DNA of 64,000 nucleotides from Bacteroidales bacterium (GTDB taxonomy: Bacteria > Bacteroidota > Bacteroidia > Bacteroidales > F082). Both the position numbers and the translations under genes were made by a program. Positions 26,426 to 34,202 of the stretch are shown one piece after another; within the stretch, counting starts at the first letter, position 1, and the number at the start of each line of letters is the position of its first letter. The stretch is taken from the NCBI GenBank assembly GCA_024400425.1, contig JAKSMV010000018.1:1-64000 (forward strand). The letters are read 5' to 3'. The notes under the pieces were generated by a model, which was not told where the DNA came from, ran no database searches, and saw only the letters and a program-made list of their open reading frames with translations.

Positions 26426-26986
26426 CATTTCGTCGAGGTTGAATTTTTCGGGGAATTTGGCTTTCACGTCTTTGTAATAGTCGTAGATGACGGTCATGTC
26501 GGCATCGAAGTCGCCGGTGGGGTAGAAGACGGTGTCGAAGCCGCAAATCTTTTTCTTGAAGTCCTCGAAACCGAAAACTACCGGGACATTGGCGCCATGA
26601 GCGATGACGTGGAAACCTTTCTTCCATTTGTTGACCTTCTTGCGCGTGGCTTCAGGGCAGATGACAAGAAACACTTCGTCATTTTTGCTGAACATGTCAA
26701 CCATTTGTTCGACGAGGTGGTTCTGCTTGCCGCGGTCAACGGGAATGCCACCAAGTTTGCAGAGTGCCCAACGTAGTATAGAAGTGTTGAAGAACTCCTG
26801 TTTCATCATGACTTTGAAGTGGAGACCTTGCGACCAGAAGAAAGCCCAGCCGACGAAAAAGTCTTCAATGGAAGTGTGCGGTGCGACGATGCAGACGCAC
26901 TTTTTGATGTCATTTGGTATGGAGTTGACGGCTTCCCAGCCGCCAACCCATAATCCAAATTTTCCTATTGCTTTTCTAATGCTCAC
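26402..26986 (-). CDS. Lysophospholipid-type acyltransferase
   Basis: About 194 residues. The open frame extends further upstream, but that part lies inside the M13 peptidase gene and reads as low-complexity Ser/Thr/Ala, so I place the start at GTG 26986, one base after the peptidase stop (TAA-A-GTG). No ATG precedes the conserved part. Motifs of the PlsC-like superfamily: HX4D as PHTSIEDF (~39-46), then GGIPVDRGK (~80-88) and ICPEATR (~107-113, a PEGTR variant). Members transfer acyl groups to lysophosphatidic acid or other lipids at the membrane. The protein is short, at the small end of this superfamily. Probably translated by coupling to the peptidase gene. Confidence 0.85.
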   Translation of the reverse strand: MSIRKAIGKFGLWVGGWEAVNSIPNDIKKCVCIVAPHTSIEDFFVGWAFFWSQGLHFKVMMKQEFFNTSILRWALCKLGGIPVDRGKQNHLVEQMVDMFSKNDEVFLVICPEATRKKVNKWKKGFHVIAHGANVPVVFGFEDFKKKICGFDTVFYPTGDFDADMTVIYDYYKDVKAKFPEKFNLDEMYRQPTNP

Positions 26987-26987
26987 T

Positions 26988-29036
26988 TTACCAAATCTTT
27001 GCGCGTTCTTCTGGAGCAATATACATCTTGTCGCCTTCAACGCATTCGAATGCTTCGTAGAAGTGAGGCATGCTGCCGAGGGCGCGGTTGACGCGGGCTT
27101 CCGCCGGAGAGTGCACGTCTTCCTTAATGCGGCGTTCGAGGGCCTTGTCGCGGATGTTGTTGCGCCAGACAGTGCCGTAGCTGATGAAGAAACGTTGGGC
27201 TGGAGTGAAGCCATCAATGCTCTCGTTGCGTTGGGCTTCTTCGGTCATCTGATAAGCGTCCCAAGCGATGTTGAGGCCACCGAGGTCGGCGATGTTCTCG
27301 CCAAGGGTGAGCTCGCCATTGATGTGGTTGCCACGCAGTTCGAATTCGTTGAACAGCTTGACCAATTGCTGTGTACGTTCGTTGAAACGGACAGCGTCTT
27401 CTTCGGTCCACCAGTCGTTGAGGTTGCCTTTTTCGTCGTATTTGCGACCTTGGTCGTCGAAGCCGTGGGTCATTTCGTGGCCGATGACCACACCGATGCC
27501 ACCATAGTTGACAGCATCGTCAGCGTTTTGGTTGAAGAATGGAGGTTGGAGAATGCCAGCAGGGAACACGATTTCGTTCATGTCGGGGCTGTAGTAGGCA
27601 TTGACGGTCTGTGGAGTCATGAACCACTCTTCCTTATCGACAGGCTTGCCTAACTTGGCCATCTCTTCGTCGTTTTCGAAGCGGACGGCATTGCGGATGT
27701 TCTGGAAGTAGGAATCGGCAGTGACTTCGTATTTGCTGTAGTCTTTCCACTTGTTAGGATAGCCGACTTTCACGTTGATGCAAGCGAGTTTGTGGAGAGC
27801 CTTTTCTTTGGTGGCGTCATCCATCCAGTCGAGCACCTTGATACGTTCGCCGAGAGAGGTCTTCAGGTTGGCGACGAGGTTCTCCATGCGAGCCTTGGCT
27901 TCGGCTGGGAAATGCTTCTCGACATAAATCTGGCCGATAGCTTCGCCCAAGCAGCCGTCGGTGGCATTGAGGATGCGGCGCCAACGGGGTTGCTGCACTT
28001 CTTGTCCGTAGAGGTAGTTGCTGTAGAAAGCGAAATCTTCGGCCACCAAGTCGTCGCTGAGTTGTGATGCGCTGCCAGTGATGATTTTCCACTTCATGTA
28101 GTCTTTGATGACTTCAATATTGGTGCTGCTGATGACTTCGTCCATGTTGCCGAGGAAGTCGGGCATGCCCACGTTGAGGCTGTCGAAGGCAGGAGCGCCG
28201 ACAGCGTTGAAGTAGTTGTCCCAGCAGAAGTTAGGAGTCTTTTCGCTGAGTTGTACGCGCGTAAATTTATTATAGGTGCGGTCGGGGTCGCGGCGCTCAA
28301 CGCGAGTCAGCGACTTTTCGGCCAGACGGGTCTCGAAAGCGAGGATGCCATTTGCTTTAGCCGTGGCAGTCTCGGCATCGATGCCGACGAGTTGGAACAT
28401 GTTGGAGATGTGTCCGACATACTTTTCGCGCATTTCTTGCGAGCCTTCGTCAAAGTAGTCGTCACGGTCGGGGAGGCTGAGGCCGCCTTGCATGACGTGC
28501 ATGATGTTCATGTCGGCTTGCTTTGGGTCGCTGCCCACGCCTGCACCGAAGAAACCGCCAAAGCCAGTGGCATGCATCTTGCCTACCAATTCACCAAGTT
28601 GAGCCTTGTCGGTGAGCGCATCGACTTGTTCGAAATAAGGAAGCAATTCGCTGTAGCCACGTTCGTTGATGGCCACGGTATCCATGCCAGCGTTGTAGAA
28701 GTCGCGGATTTTCTGTGCTACGCTGCCTTGTTCGGCAGTAGCATCAGCCGACACCTCATTAATAATGTCCTGAATCAGCAGTTCGTTCTGCTGGTCGATT
28801 TCGGTGAAGGCTCCAAAGGTGGTGTACTCTTCAGGAATTGGGTGCGTGTCGAGCCAACCTTTGTTGGCGTAACGGAAGAAATCGTCGCCAGGCTTGATGC
28901 TCTGGTCCATGTAGGCCAAATTGATGGCGGGTACGACTTCTTTTTCGGTTGTTTCATTAGGTTCGCCTTGCTTTTCGGCGCAGCCTGTTGCCATTGTACA
29001 TAAAATCATCATGGCGATTGCGTTTTTCTTTTTCAT
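26988..29036 (-). CDS. pepO: M13 family metallopeptidase (neprilysin/PepO-like) lipoprotein
   Basis: About 682 residues from MKKKNAIAMM; an upstream in-frame extension encodes only the 24-bp tandem repeat (CPQVPKS units) and is rejected. The signal peptide ends in a lipobox (TMATGC). The N-terminal M13 domain starts PGDDFFRYANKGWLDTHPIP (~45-65). The catalytic domain has the zinc motif HEMTH in GVVIGHEMTHGFDDQG, the third ligand in GENIADLGG, and NAYYSPDMNEIVFPAGIL, ending in the characteristic terminal Trp (RAKIW). Family members are oligopeptide endopeptidases; here probably anchored in the periplasm or on the surface for peptide degradation. Confidence 0.95.
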   Translation of the reverse strand: MKKKNAIAMMILCTMATGCAEKQGEPNETTEKEVVPAINLAYMDQSIKPGDDFFRYANKGWLDTHPIPEEYTTFGAFTEIDQQNELLIQDIINEVSADATAEQGSVAQKIRDFYNAGMDTVAINERGYSELLPYFEQVDALTDKAQLGELVGKMHATGFGGFFGAGVGSDPKQADMNIMHVMQGGLSLPDRDDYFDEGSQEMREKYVGHISNMFQLVGIDAETATAKANGILAFETRLAEKSLTRVERRDPDRTYNKFTRVQLSEKTPNFCWDNYFNAVGAPAFDSLNVGMPDFLGNMDEVISSTNIEVIKDYMKWKIITGSASQLSDDLVAEDFAFYSNYLYGQEVQQPRWRRILNATDGCLGEAIGQIYVEKHFPAEAKARMENLVANLKTSLGERIKVLDWMDDATKEKALHKLACINVKVGYPNKWKDYSKYEVTADSYFQNIRNAVRFENDEEMAKLGKPVDKEEWFMTPQTVNAYYSPDMNEIVFPAGILQPPFFNQNADDAVNYGGIGVVIGHEMTHGFDDQGRKYDEKGNLNDWWTEEDAVRFNERTQQLVKLFNEFELRGNHINGELTLGENIADLGGLNIAWDAYQMTEEAQRNESIDGFTPAQRFFISYGTVWRNNIRDKALERRIKEDVHSPAEARVNRALGSMPHFYEAFECVEGDKMYIAPEERAKIW

Positions 29037-29067
29037 TATTGATATTTTGTTGTTGAATTGTTTGATT

Positions 29068-29130
29068 GACTTAGGGACTTGGGGACATGTGGACTTAGGG
29101 ACTTGGGGACATGTGGACATTTAGACTTAG
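29068..29130. repeat. 24-bp tandem repeat upstream of the M13 gene
   Basis: Unit GACTTAGGGACTTGGGGACA plus TGTG occurs twice exactly (29068-29091, 29092-29115) and is followed by a partial copy (GACATTTAGACTTAGGG). It lies in the leader of the minus-strand M13 gene. Its 24-bp length keeps reading frame, which explains the false upstream extension. Confidence 0.85.
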
Positions 29131-29152
29131 GGATGCTGAGCGGAGTCGAAGC
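29131..29152. repeat. Copy of a CTTCGACTCCGCTCAGC repeat
   Basis: The minus strand reads GCTTCGACTCCGCTCAGCAT followed by CC. A related string (TTTCGGCTCCGCTCAAC, 29864-29880 region) sits inside dnaX. Short repeats of this sequence are, from memory, common between genes in Bacteroidetes. Confidence 0.55.
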
Positions 29153-29184
29153 GTATCTTGTTGTATGTTTGACTGCGTGACTGG

Positions 29185-29216
29185 TTGCAGAGACGCGATA
29201 ATCGGCGTCTCTACAA
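29185..29216. repeat. GAGACGC palindromic repeat, copy 1
   Basis: Arms TTGCAGAGACGC and GCGTCTCTACAA pair with a single mismatch around GATAATCG. It belongs to the same family as the copies at 46680-46701 and 46724-46753 (shared GAGACG...CGTCTC arms). Confidence 0.7.
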
Positions 29217-29231
29217 AGTTTCATTTAAAAA

Positions 29232-31073
29232 TTACAGGTCGCCTTCCAATTGCAATTCGGTTTGCATTGTCCTCAACATCGGGTTTTCTTTTGCCATGCG
29301 CTCGAATTTGTCCTTGTCGGTGTAGATATCCACTTCGACAGGTTTTTCCATCACTTCGGGAACCAGCTGGAATTGGTTGTTGTGTAAGGTGTTCTTGAGG
29401 TGGTTTCTCAAGGCACTCATGCCTTCCGTGTCGGTTTCGAATAACTTGTTATCGACGTTGAAATGGATTTCGAAATTGGGACCGACTTTTGGAATGTACT
29501 TACTGAGAGCAGCAGTGAAATTGGGCGATATGACTTTGTATTTTTGGGTGAATGCGTTCCACGATGAAACGAGTTGCTCTTGCGTGAATGGCGAGTTCCA
29601 TGTCTCTTCAATCACATCATCTTTCTTTTCGGCTTCTTTGAGAGCATCGTTGACCGAAATGCCGCTACCGGTAACGCCTCTTCGACGCATGGTTGGAGCG
29701 GGAGTGTCGGGTGATGGGTTATTGATGCTGGGTGCTGGGTTATTGGTGCTGGGTTGTTGGTGCTGGGTTGTTGGTGCTGGGTTATTGGTGATGGGTGATG
29801 GGGTGGGTTGTTGAGTTTGAGGTTGAGTGACGGTGGAGGTAGTTGATGCGGTGCTTCGGCTCGTTTCGGCTCCGCTCAACGGCCGCGGCCCAGCAGCTGC
29901 GGGTGTAGGTTGGCTGGTGAGTGGTCTGTTTTGCGGCAGTTGCGTTGGCTGTGTTTGGGCTTGCGGCATGTTCAGGGCAGGACTGCAAAGCGCGCACATC
30001 TTTAATAAAGCGATTTCAAGATGCAGGCGCTTGTTGTTGGCCGAACGATAGTTGATGTCGCATTGGTCGTTGATTTCCAGGGCCTTGATGAGGAACGACA
30101 TCTGGCATGCTTGCGATTGCGTGATGTAGCGTTGGCGCAACTGGTCGCTTACTTCAAGAAGTTGTGTCGTGGCGGGATCTTTGCTGACGAGCAGGTTTCG
30201 CATGTGTGTCCCCATTCCGGTCACGAAATGGTGAGGCTCGAAACCTTTGCTGATGATGTCGTTCAGCATGAGCAAGATGTCGCTGGTGTTGCCTTGGAGG
30301 ATGTCGTCAACGGCACGGAAATAATAGTCGTAGTCGAGCACGTTGAGGTTGTCGATGACGTCTTTGTAGGTGATGGTCTTGCCGGAGAAGCTGACCATTT
30401 GGTCGAAGATGGAAAGGGCGTCGCGCAAGGCACCATCGGCCTTTTGGGCGATGATGTTCAGGGCCTCCGCTTCTGCATTGATGCCTTCGCTCGAAGCTAC
30501 GAAAGTAAGGTGCTTGGCAATGTCATCGACGGTGATGCGCTTGAAGTCGTAGATTTGGCATCGTGAAAGGATGGTCGGGATGATCTTGTGCTTCTCGGTG
30601 GTGGCGAGGATGAATTTGGCGTACGCTGGAGGCTCTTCGAGGGTCTTGAGGAAGGCGTTGAAAGCGTCTTTGCTCAGCATGTGAACCTCGTCGATGATAT
30701 ACACCTTGTAGTCGCCGATTTGCGGTGGGATGCGCACTTGGTCAACAAGGCTGCGGATGTCGTCAACCGAGTTGTTGGAAGCGGCATCGAGTTCGTAGAT
30801 GTTGAACGAGGCGTTGTTGTTGAAGGCGCGGCACGATTCGCATTCGTTGCAGGCTTCAAGGTTTTCGGTTGGATGCAGGCAGTTGATGGTCTTGGCCATG
30901 ATGCGGGCGCAAGTGGTCTTGCCCACGCCTCGCGGACCGCAAAACAGGAAGGCCTGGGCCAAAGTGTTGTTGCGGATGGCGTTTTTCAGGGTCGATGTGA
31001 TGGACTGTTGACCCACCACGGTGTCAAAAGTCGCTGGTCTATACTTTCTTGCAGATACGACGAAGTTTTCCAT
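29232..31073 (-). CDS. dnaX: DNA polymerase III subunit gamma/tau
   Basis: About 613 residues from MENFVVSARKYRPATFDTVV; a 71-codon upstream extension is discarded since the -7 box lies within it. The AAA+ clamp-loader ATPase has Walker A GPRGVGKTTCARIMAK (~45-60), a zinc module with four Cys (CNECESC region, ~75-85), Walker B YIIDEVHML, and the sensor 1 and SRC Arg finger (TILSRCQIYDFKR). Domain III follows to ~365. Residues ~370-470 are a Pro/Gln/Thr/Asn linker built of repeats (TNNPAP units), then a C-terminal domain (~490-613) for polymerase contact. No slippery frameshift site was sought in detail. The linker includes an apparently inserted dispersed repeat. Confidence 0.95.
   Translation of the reverse strand: MENFVVSARKYRPATFDTVVGQQSITSTLKNAIRNNTLAQAFLFCGPRGVGKTTCARIMAKTINCLHPTENLEACNECESCRAFNNNASFNIYELDAASNNSVDDIRSLVDQVRIPPQIGDYKVYIIDEVHMLSKDAFNAFLKTLEEPPAYAKFILATTEKHKIIPTILSRCQIYDFKRITVDDIAKHLTFVASSEGINAEAEALNIIAQKADGALRDALSIFDQMVSFSGKTITYKDVIDNLNVLDYDYYFRAVDDILQGNTSDILLMLNDIISKGFEPHHFVTGMGTHMRNLLVSKDPATTQLLEVSDQLRQRYITQSQACQMSFLIKALEINDQCDINYRSANNKRLHLEIALLKMCALCSPALNMPQAQTQPTQLPQNRPLTSQPTPAAAGPRPLSGAETSRSTASTTSTVTQPQTQQPTPSPITNNPAPTTQHQQPSTNNPAPSINNPSPDTPAPTMRRRGVTGSGISVNDALKEAEKKDDVIEETWNSPFTQEQLVSSWNAFTQKYKVISPNFTAALSKYIPKVGPNFEIHFNVDNKLFETDTEGMSALRNHLKNTLHNNQFQLVPEVMEKPVEVDIYTDKDKFERMAKENPMLRTMQTELQLEGDL
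29700..29830. repeat. In-frame minisatellite in the dnaX linker
   Basis: Degenerate 12-bp units GCTGGGTTGTTG / GCTGGGTTATTG and GGTGATGGGTTATTG repeat about ten times across this segment, encoding the TNNPAP/TQHQQP-type linker of the gamma/tau subunit on the minus strand. The unit resembles the GGTGATGGGTTATGGG repeat at 26371. Confidence 0.75.
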
Positions 31074-31093
31074 TTCAGTCTTTTTAAAACTGA

Positions 31094-31101
31094 CAAAGAT
31101 A
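31094..31101 (-). promoter_or_regulatory. -7 box for dnaX
   Basis: Minus strand reads TATCTTTG (TAnnTTTG), 20 nt before the ATG at 31073. Confidence 0.5.
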
Positions 31102-31194
31102 CGTTTTTTCGTGATAATGGAGAGGACTTTCTTGAAAACGATGGAAAAATGTTGCAGAACGTAAGGCCTGACAGTCAAAATTGCAGAAAATGTG

Positions 31195-31202
31195 TATCTT
31201 TG
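31195..31202 (+). promoter_or_regulatory. -7 box for the deacetylase-GNAT pair
   Basis: TATCTTTG 49 nt before the ATG at 31252; no -33 TTTG at the usual spacing. Confidence 0.45.
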
Positions 31203-31251
31203 CGGTCGAAAAGGAAATGGTTCTGGCTCGTATTGATAAAATGAATGTTTT

Positions 31252-32562
31252 ATGAAACTCTCCATTTTAGTTCCTAAGCAGACCAATAGGTTGCATTACA
31301 TTTTCGACTTGATGTTCGATGATTTGTTGGGCGTTGAGTATGAGCTGTTTACTGATGTTGAAGGTTTCGCTAGGGCAGAAGGTGCCAAGCTGAATTACGG
31401 CAAGGAACGCGTTGGCGACGAACCTTTCGTGAAGTCTTCGAACTTGCTCTTCGAACGCAATGTGCACCTGCAAGATGTCGGTTCGGTGACTTGCGAGGGC
31501 TTGCAATGTCCATTTCCCGTCTATGGCAAGGACCTGTTGTTTCCTTTCGATGTTTTTGCGGCCTCGTTTTTCCTCGTGTCGCGTTACGAAGAATACCTGC
31601 CTCAGGTGCGCGATGAGTATGACCGTTTCAGGGCCGAGTCGTCGTGGATGTTCGAGAACGGAATGCTGCAAAAACCATTGGTCAACATTTGGGCTAAGAT
31701 GTTGGGCGACAAGCTGAAAGCCGTCTATCCCGATTTGGAATTCAAGTCAAGGAAATTCTCGTTTGTCCCGACCTACGACATCGATTCGGCTTGGGCTTAC
31801 CGCAACAAAGGCATCTATCGTACAACAGGTGCTTTTTTCAGGGATTTGCTTTCTGGAAATCGCGACGAGATAAAGCATCGGCACCAAGTGCTGAAGGGGA
31901 GATGCAAAGACCCGTTCGACTCGTTCGACTTCCAATTCGACTTGCAGCAAGAATTCAAGCTGCACCCCATATATTTCGTTCTTTGTGGCGATTACGATAC
32001 CAACGACAAGAACATTTCGATTCACAACGATGCTTTCAGGGCACTCATCAAGCGCCTTGGCGACCATGCCGACGTGGGCATCCATCCATCGTTTGCTTCC
32101 TATCTGGATAGCAACGTGATGCGTATCGAAATCGAGAGGCTCTCCGATGTGCTTCACCGCCCTTTGACGAAAAGCCGCCAGCATTTTCTGCGGCTTAATT
32201 TACCTGCCAGTTATCGAAAACTCATCGAGTTGGATATTTCCGACGATTTTACAATGGGCTTCGCATCGCAGATGGGTTTCCGCGCTGGCATTTGCGACAG
32301 TTATTTGTTTTACGACCTTGAAAACGATATGGTTAGCAAACTGAAGGTTCATCCTTTTGCCGCGATGGACGGAACGATGCGCGATTATCTCAACCTTGAT
32401 GCCAAAGCCTCGCTCAGCGCGCTAAAACAGCTTGTCGATGAGGTGAAAAACGTGAATGGAACCTTCATTTATTTGACACACAACGAGACTTTAGGCGGCG
32501 AAAAACGTTGGAAAGGCTGGCCTGAAATGTATCGTGACCTATTGGAATACGCGCTCCGATGA
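31252..32562 (+). CDS. Polysaccharide deacetylase family protein
   Basis: 436 residues. The N-terminal ~115 residues form the extra domain usually found before this deacetylase type in Bacteroidetes (NRLHYIFDLMFDDLLGVEY to PLLFPFDVFAASFFLVSRYEEY). The NodB-like part begins at FSFVPTYDIDSAWAYRNKG (~165-183), where TYDID carries the Asp pair expected in motif 1, and continues with HPIYFVLCGDYD, DVGIHPSFAS (His of motif 2, ~283-292) and LTHNETLGGEKRWKGW near the end. No signal peptide, so cytoplasmic. The ATGA overlap with the next gene (FemAB-like) implies a coupled pair, perhaps modifying a glycan or lipid-linked intermediate. Substrate unknown. Confidence 0.82.
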   Translation: MKLSILVPKQTNRLHYIFDLMFDDLLGVEYELFTDVEGFARAEGAKLNYGKERVGDEPFVKSSNLLFERNVHLQDVGSVTCEGLQCPFPVYGKDLLFPFDVFAASFFLVSRYEEYLPQVRDEYDRFRAESSWMFENGMLQKPLVNIWAKMLGDKLKAVYPDLEFKSRKFSFVPTYDIDSAWAYRNKGIYRTTGAFFRDLLSGNRDEIKHRHQVLKGRCKDPFDSFDFQFDLQQEFKLHPIYFVLCGDYDTNDKNISIHNDAFRALIKRLGDHADVGIHPSFASYLDSNVMRIEIERLSDVLHRPLTKSRQHFLRLNLPASYRKLIELDISDDFTMGFASQMGFRAGICDSYLFYDLENDMVSKLKVHPFAAMDGTMRDYLNLDAKASLSALKQLVDEVKNVNGTFIYLTHNETLGGEKRWKGWPEMYRDLLEYALR

Positions 32563-33488
32563 TTAGCTATCTCTCACATAGTGAAATAGATAAGAAACAA
32601 TGGGACGATACGATATCCCAATGCGGAAACATTTATGCCTTTTCGTGGTATCTCGATGTCGTTCATCCTGGTTGGTCGGCTCTCGTTGATGATGATTATG
32701 AGGCAATTATGCCCTTGACGGGCGGAAAGAAATTTGGCGTCGAATATCTATTCCAGCCATTTTTCGTGCAGCAATTGGGCGTGTTTTCAAAACAATACTT
32801 GACACGTGAAGAAATTGGCAATTTCTTGGCTGCCATTCCCAAGAAATTCTGTTTTGCCGAAATTCGGCTTAACGAAGGAAATTGCACTATTGTCGATGCG
32901 CAAGGAATTGAATATCATAGAAATATAATCCTTGACTTGAATAAGGATTATGAAACCATTTGTGGGACTTATCATAACAATACGAAGCGTAATCTTGCCA
33001 AGGCAGAGAAGCATGATTTGCAGTTTGTCGATGATGTCGAACCAAGGCAAGTCGTTGACTTGTTCCGTAACGACCGCGGAGCCGATTTGAAGCAATGGGG
33101 AGATAATGAATATGCAGTATTGCAGCATGTTACAAAAGAAGCTCAACAACGCGGGAATGCTTTCGTAGTCGGTGTGAAAGAAACCGAAAATGAGGATTTG
33201 CTTGCGGCAGCCATTTTCATGAAAACTGACCGTCGCATCACATTCCTGTTTTCGGGGAATAGCACGCGAGGTAAAGAAAAGCAAGCCATGACTTTCATGC
33301 TCGACCATGTCATTAGGGAAAACGCTGGAAAAGATATGGCTTTTGATTTTGAAGGCTCAGATAACGAACAACTTGCACGCTTCTATCTTGGCTTTGGCGG
33401 TACCGAAGTGAAATATCCTTCTTTGGCATTTAACTGGCTCTCCGCATTGGGAAAAATTGCACTGAAATGCTGGAAAAAAGGTAAATAA
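32559..33488 (+). CDS. FemAB/BioF2-like GNAT-fold acyltransferase
   Basis: 309 residues. Its ATG overlaps the deacetylase stop by 4 nt. The middle segment ETICGTYHNNTKRNLAKAEK (~130-149) matches the conserved y--n-rrnirkA motif of the FemAB/CelD-type double-GNAT group, followed by AFVVGVKETENEDLLAAAIF and a C-terminal GNAT half with FLFSGNSTRGKEKQAMTFML and FDFEGSDNEQLARFYLGFGG. These enzymes transfer amino-acyl or acyl groups from tRNA or CoA. Given the deacetylase partner, transfer to a freed amino group on a sugar is a reasonable inference but not shown. Confidence 0.78.
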   Translation: MISYLSHSEIDKKQWDDTISQCGNIYAFSWYLDVVHPGWSALVDDDYEAIMPLTGGKKFGVEYLFQPFFVQQLGVFSKQYLTREEIGNFLAAIPKKFCFAEIRLNEGNCTIVDAQGIEYHRNIILDLNKDYETICGTYHNNTKRNLAKAEKHDLQFVDDVEPRQVVDLFRNDRGADLKQWGDNEYAVLQHVTKEAQQRGNAFVVGVKETENEDLLAAAIFMKTDRRITFLFSGNSTRGKEKQAMTFMLDHVIRENAGKDMAFDFEGSDNEQLARFYLGFGGTEVKYPSLAFNWLSALGKIALKCWKKGK

Positions 33489-33498
33489 AAGGTTTCTA

Positions 33499-33529
33499 TT
33501 TGGAAATTTATTATTTTTGTGCCAAAATA
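33499..33529 (+). promoter_or_regulatory. Consensus promoter for upp
   Basis: TTTG at 33499-33502, 19-nt spacer, TATTTTTG at 33522-33529; upp ATG at 33542. It supports the ATG at 33542 rather than the longer frame starting at 33500. Confidence 0.65.
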
Positions 33530-33541
33530 AATTCTGACATT

Positions 33542-34198
33542 ATGGTACAAGTTCACGTCTTTGATAAAACAGACAGCGTTATTAATCAGTATTTAGCTGA
33601 AATTCGTGATGTTACGATACAACAAGACCGTATGCGTTTCCGCCGCAACCTGGAACGCATTGGCGAAATCATGGGTTACGAAATCAGCAAGACGCTCGAG
33701 TATGAAACCAAGGAAGTGACTACTCCTCTTGGCATAAAGGAAGTACGTGTCATCAAGCAGCAACCCGTGGTTGCCACGATTTTGAGAGCGGGTTTGCCAT
33801 TCCATAACGGATTGCTCCATGTCTTCGACCAAGCCGACAATGCTTTTGTGGCGGCCTATCGCAAGTACGACAAGAACGATGGTTTTGAAATCAAGGTGGA
33901 ATATTATTCGGCTGCCGATCTCGATAATCGTGTGCTCGTCATTTGTGACCCGATGTTGGCCACGGGCGAGTCGATGGTGAAGACCCTTGATGGTCTGCTC
34001 GAAGAACAGCAACCATCGCATATCCATTTGGCTGTGGCCGTGGCAAGCGCTGAGGGCTTGAGCTATGTGCGTCGGGTCTTGGCAAATAAGCCTGTTACGC
34101 TCTGGGTAGGCAGTGTTGATGAGGAACTTACCGCTCATGCCTATATTGTTCCCGGTTTAGGTGATGCTGGTGATTTGGCATTCGGCGAAAAACGATAG
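33542..34198 (+). CDS. upp: Uracil phosphoribosyltransferase
   Basis: 218 residues from MVQVHVFDKTD. Salvage enzyme converting uracil and PRPP to UMP. The PRPP-binding loop is RVLVICDPMLATGESM (~131-146), with the preceding LRAGLPFHNGLLHVF (~81-95) and the C-terminal uracil-contact region YIVPGLGDAGDLAFG (~200-214), all typical of Upp. Upstream in-frame codons fall on the promoter and are dropped. The NSS transporter gene begins 4 nt after the stop, so the two are likely one transcript. Confidence 0.96.
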   Translation: MVQVHVFDKTDSVINQYLAEIRDVTIQQDRMRFRRNLERIGEIMGYEISKTLEYETKEVTTPLGIKEVRVIKQQPVVATILRAGLPFHNGLLHVFDQADNAFVAAYRKYDKNDGFEIKVEYYSAADLDNRVLVICDPMLATGESMVKTLDGLLEEQQPSHIHLAVAVASAEGLSYVRRVLANKPVTLWVGSVDEELTAHAYIVPGLGDAGDLAFGEKR

Positions 34199-34202
34199 GC
34201 TT

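Noticed and set aside
29037..29120. N-terminal extension of the M13 peptidase
   Set aside because: It encodes only the 24-bp tandem repeat (CPQVPKS twice) and precedes a complete lipoprotein signal peptide.
31074..31286. 71-codon N-terminal extension of dnaX
   Set aside because: It overlaps the divergent deacetylase start and contains the dnaX -7 box; DnaX proteins begin near the VSARKYRP motif.
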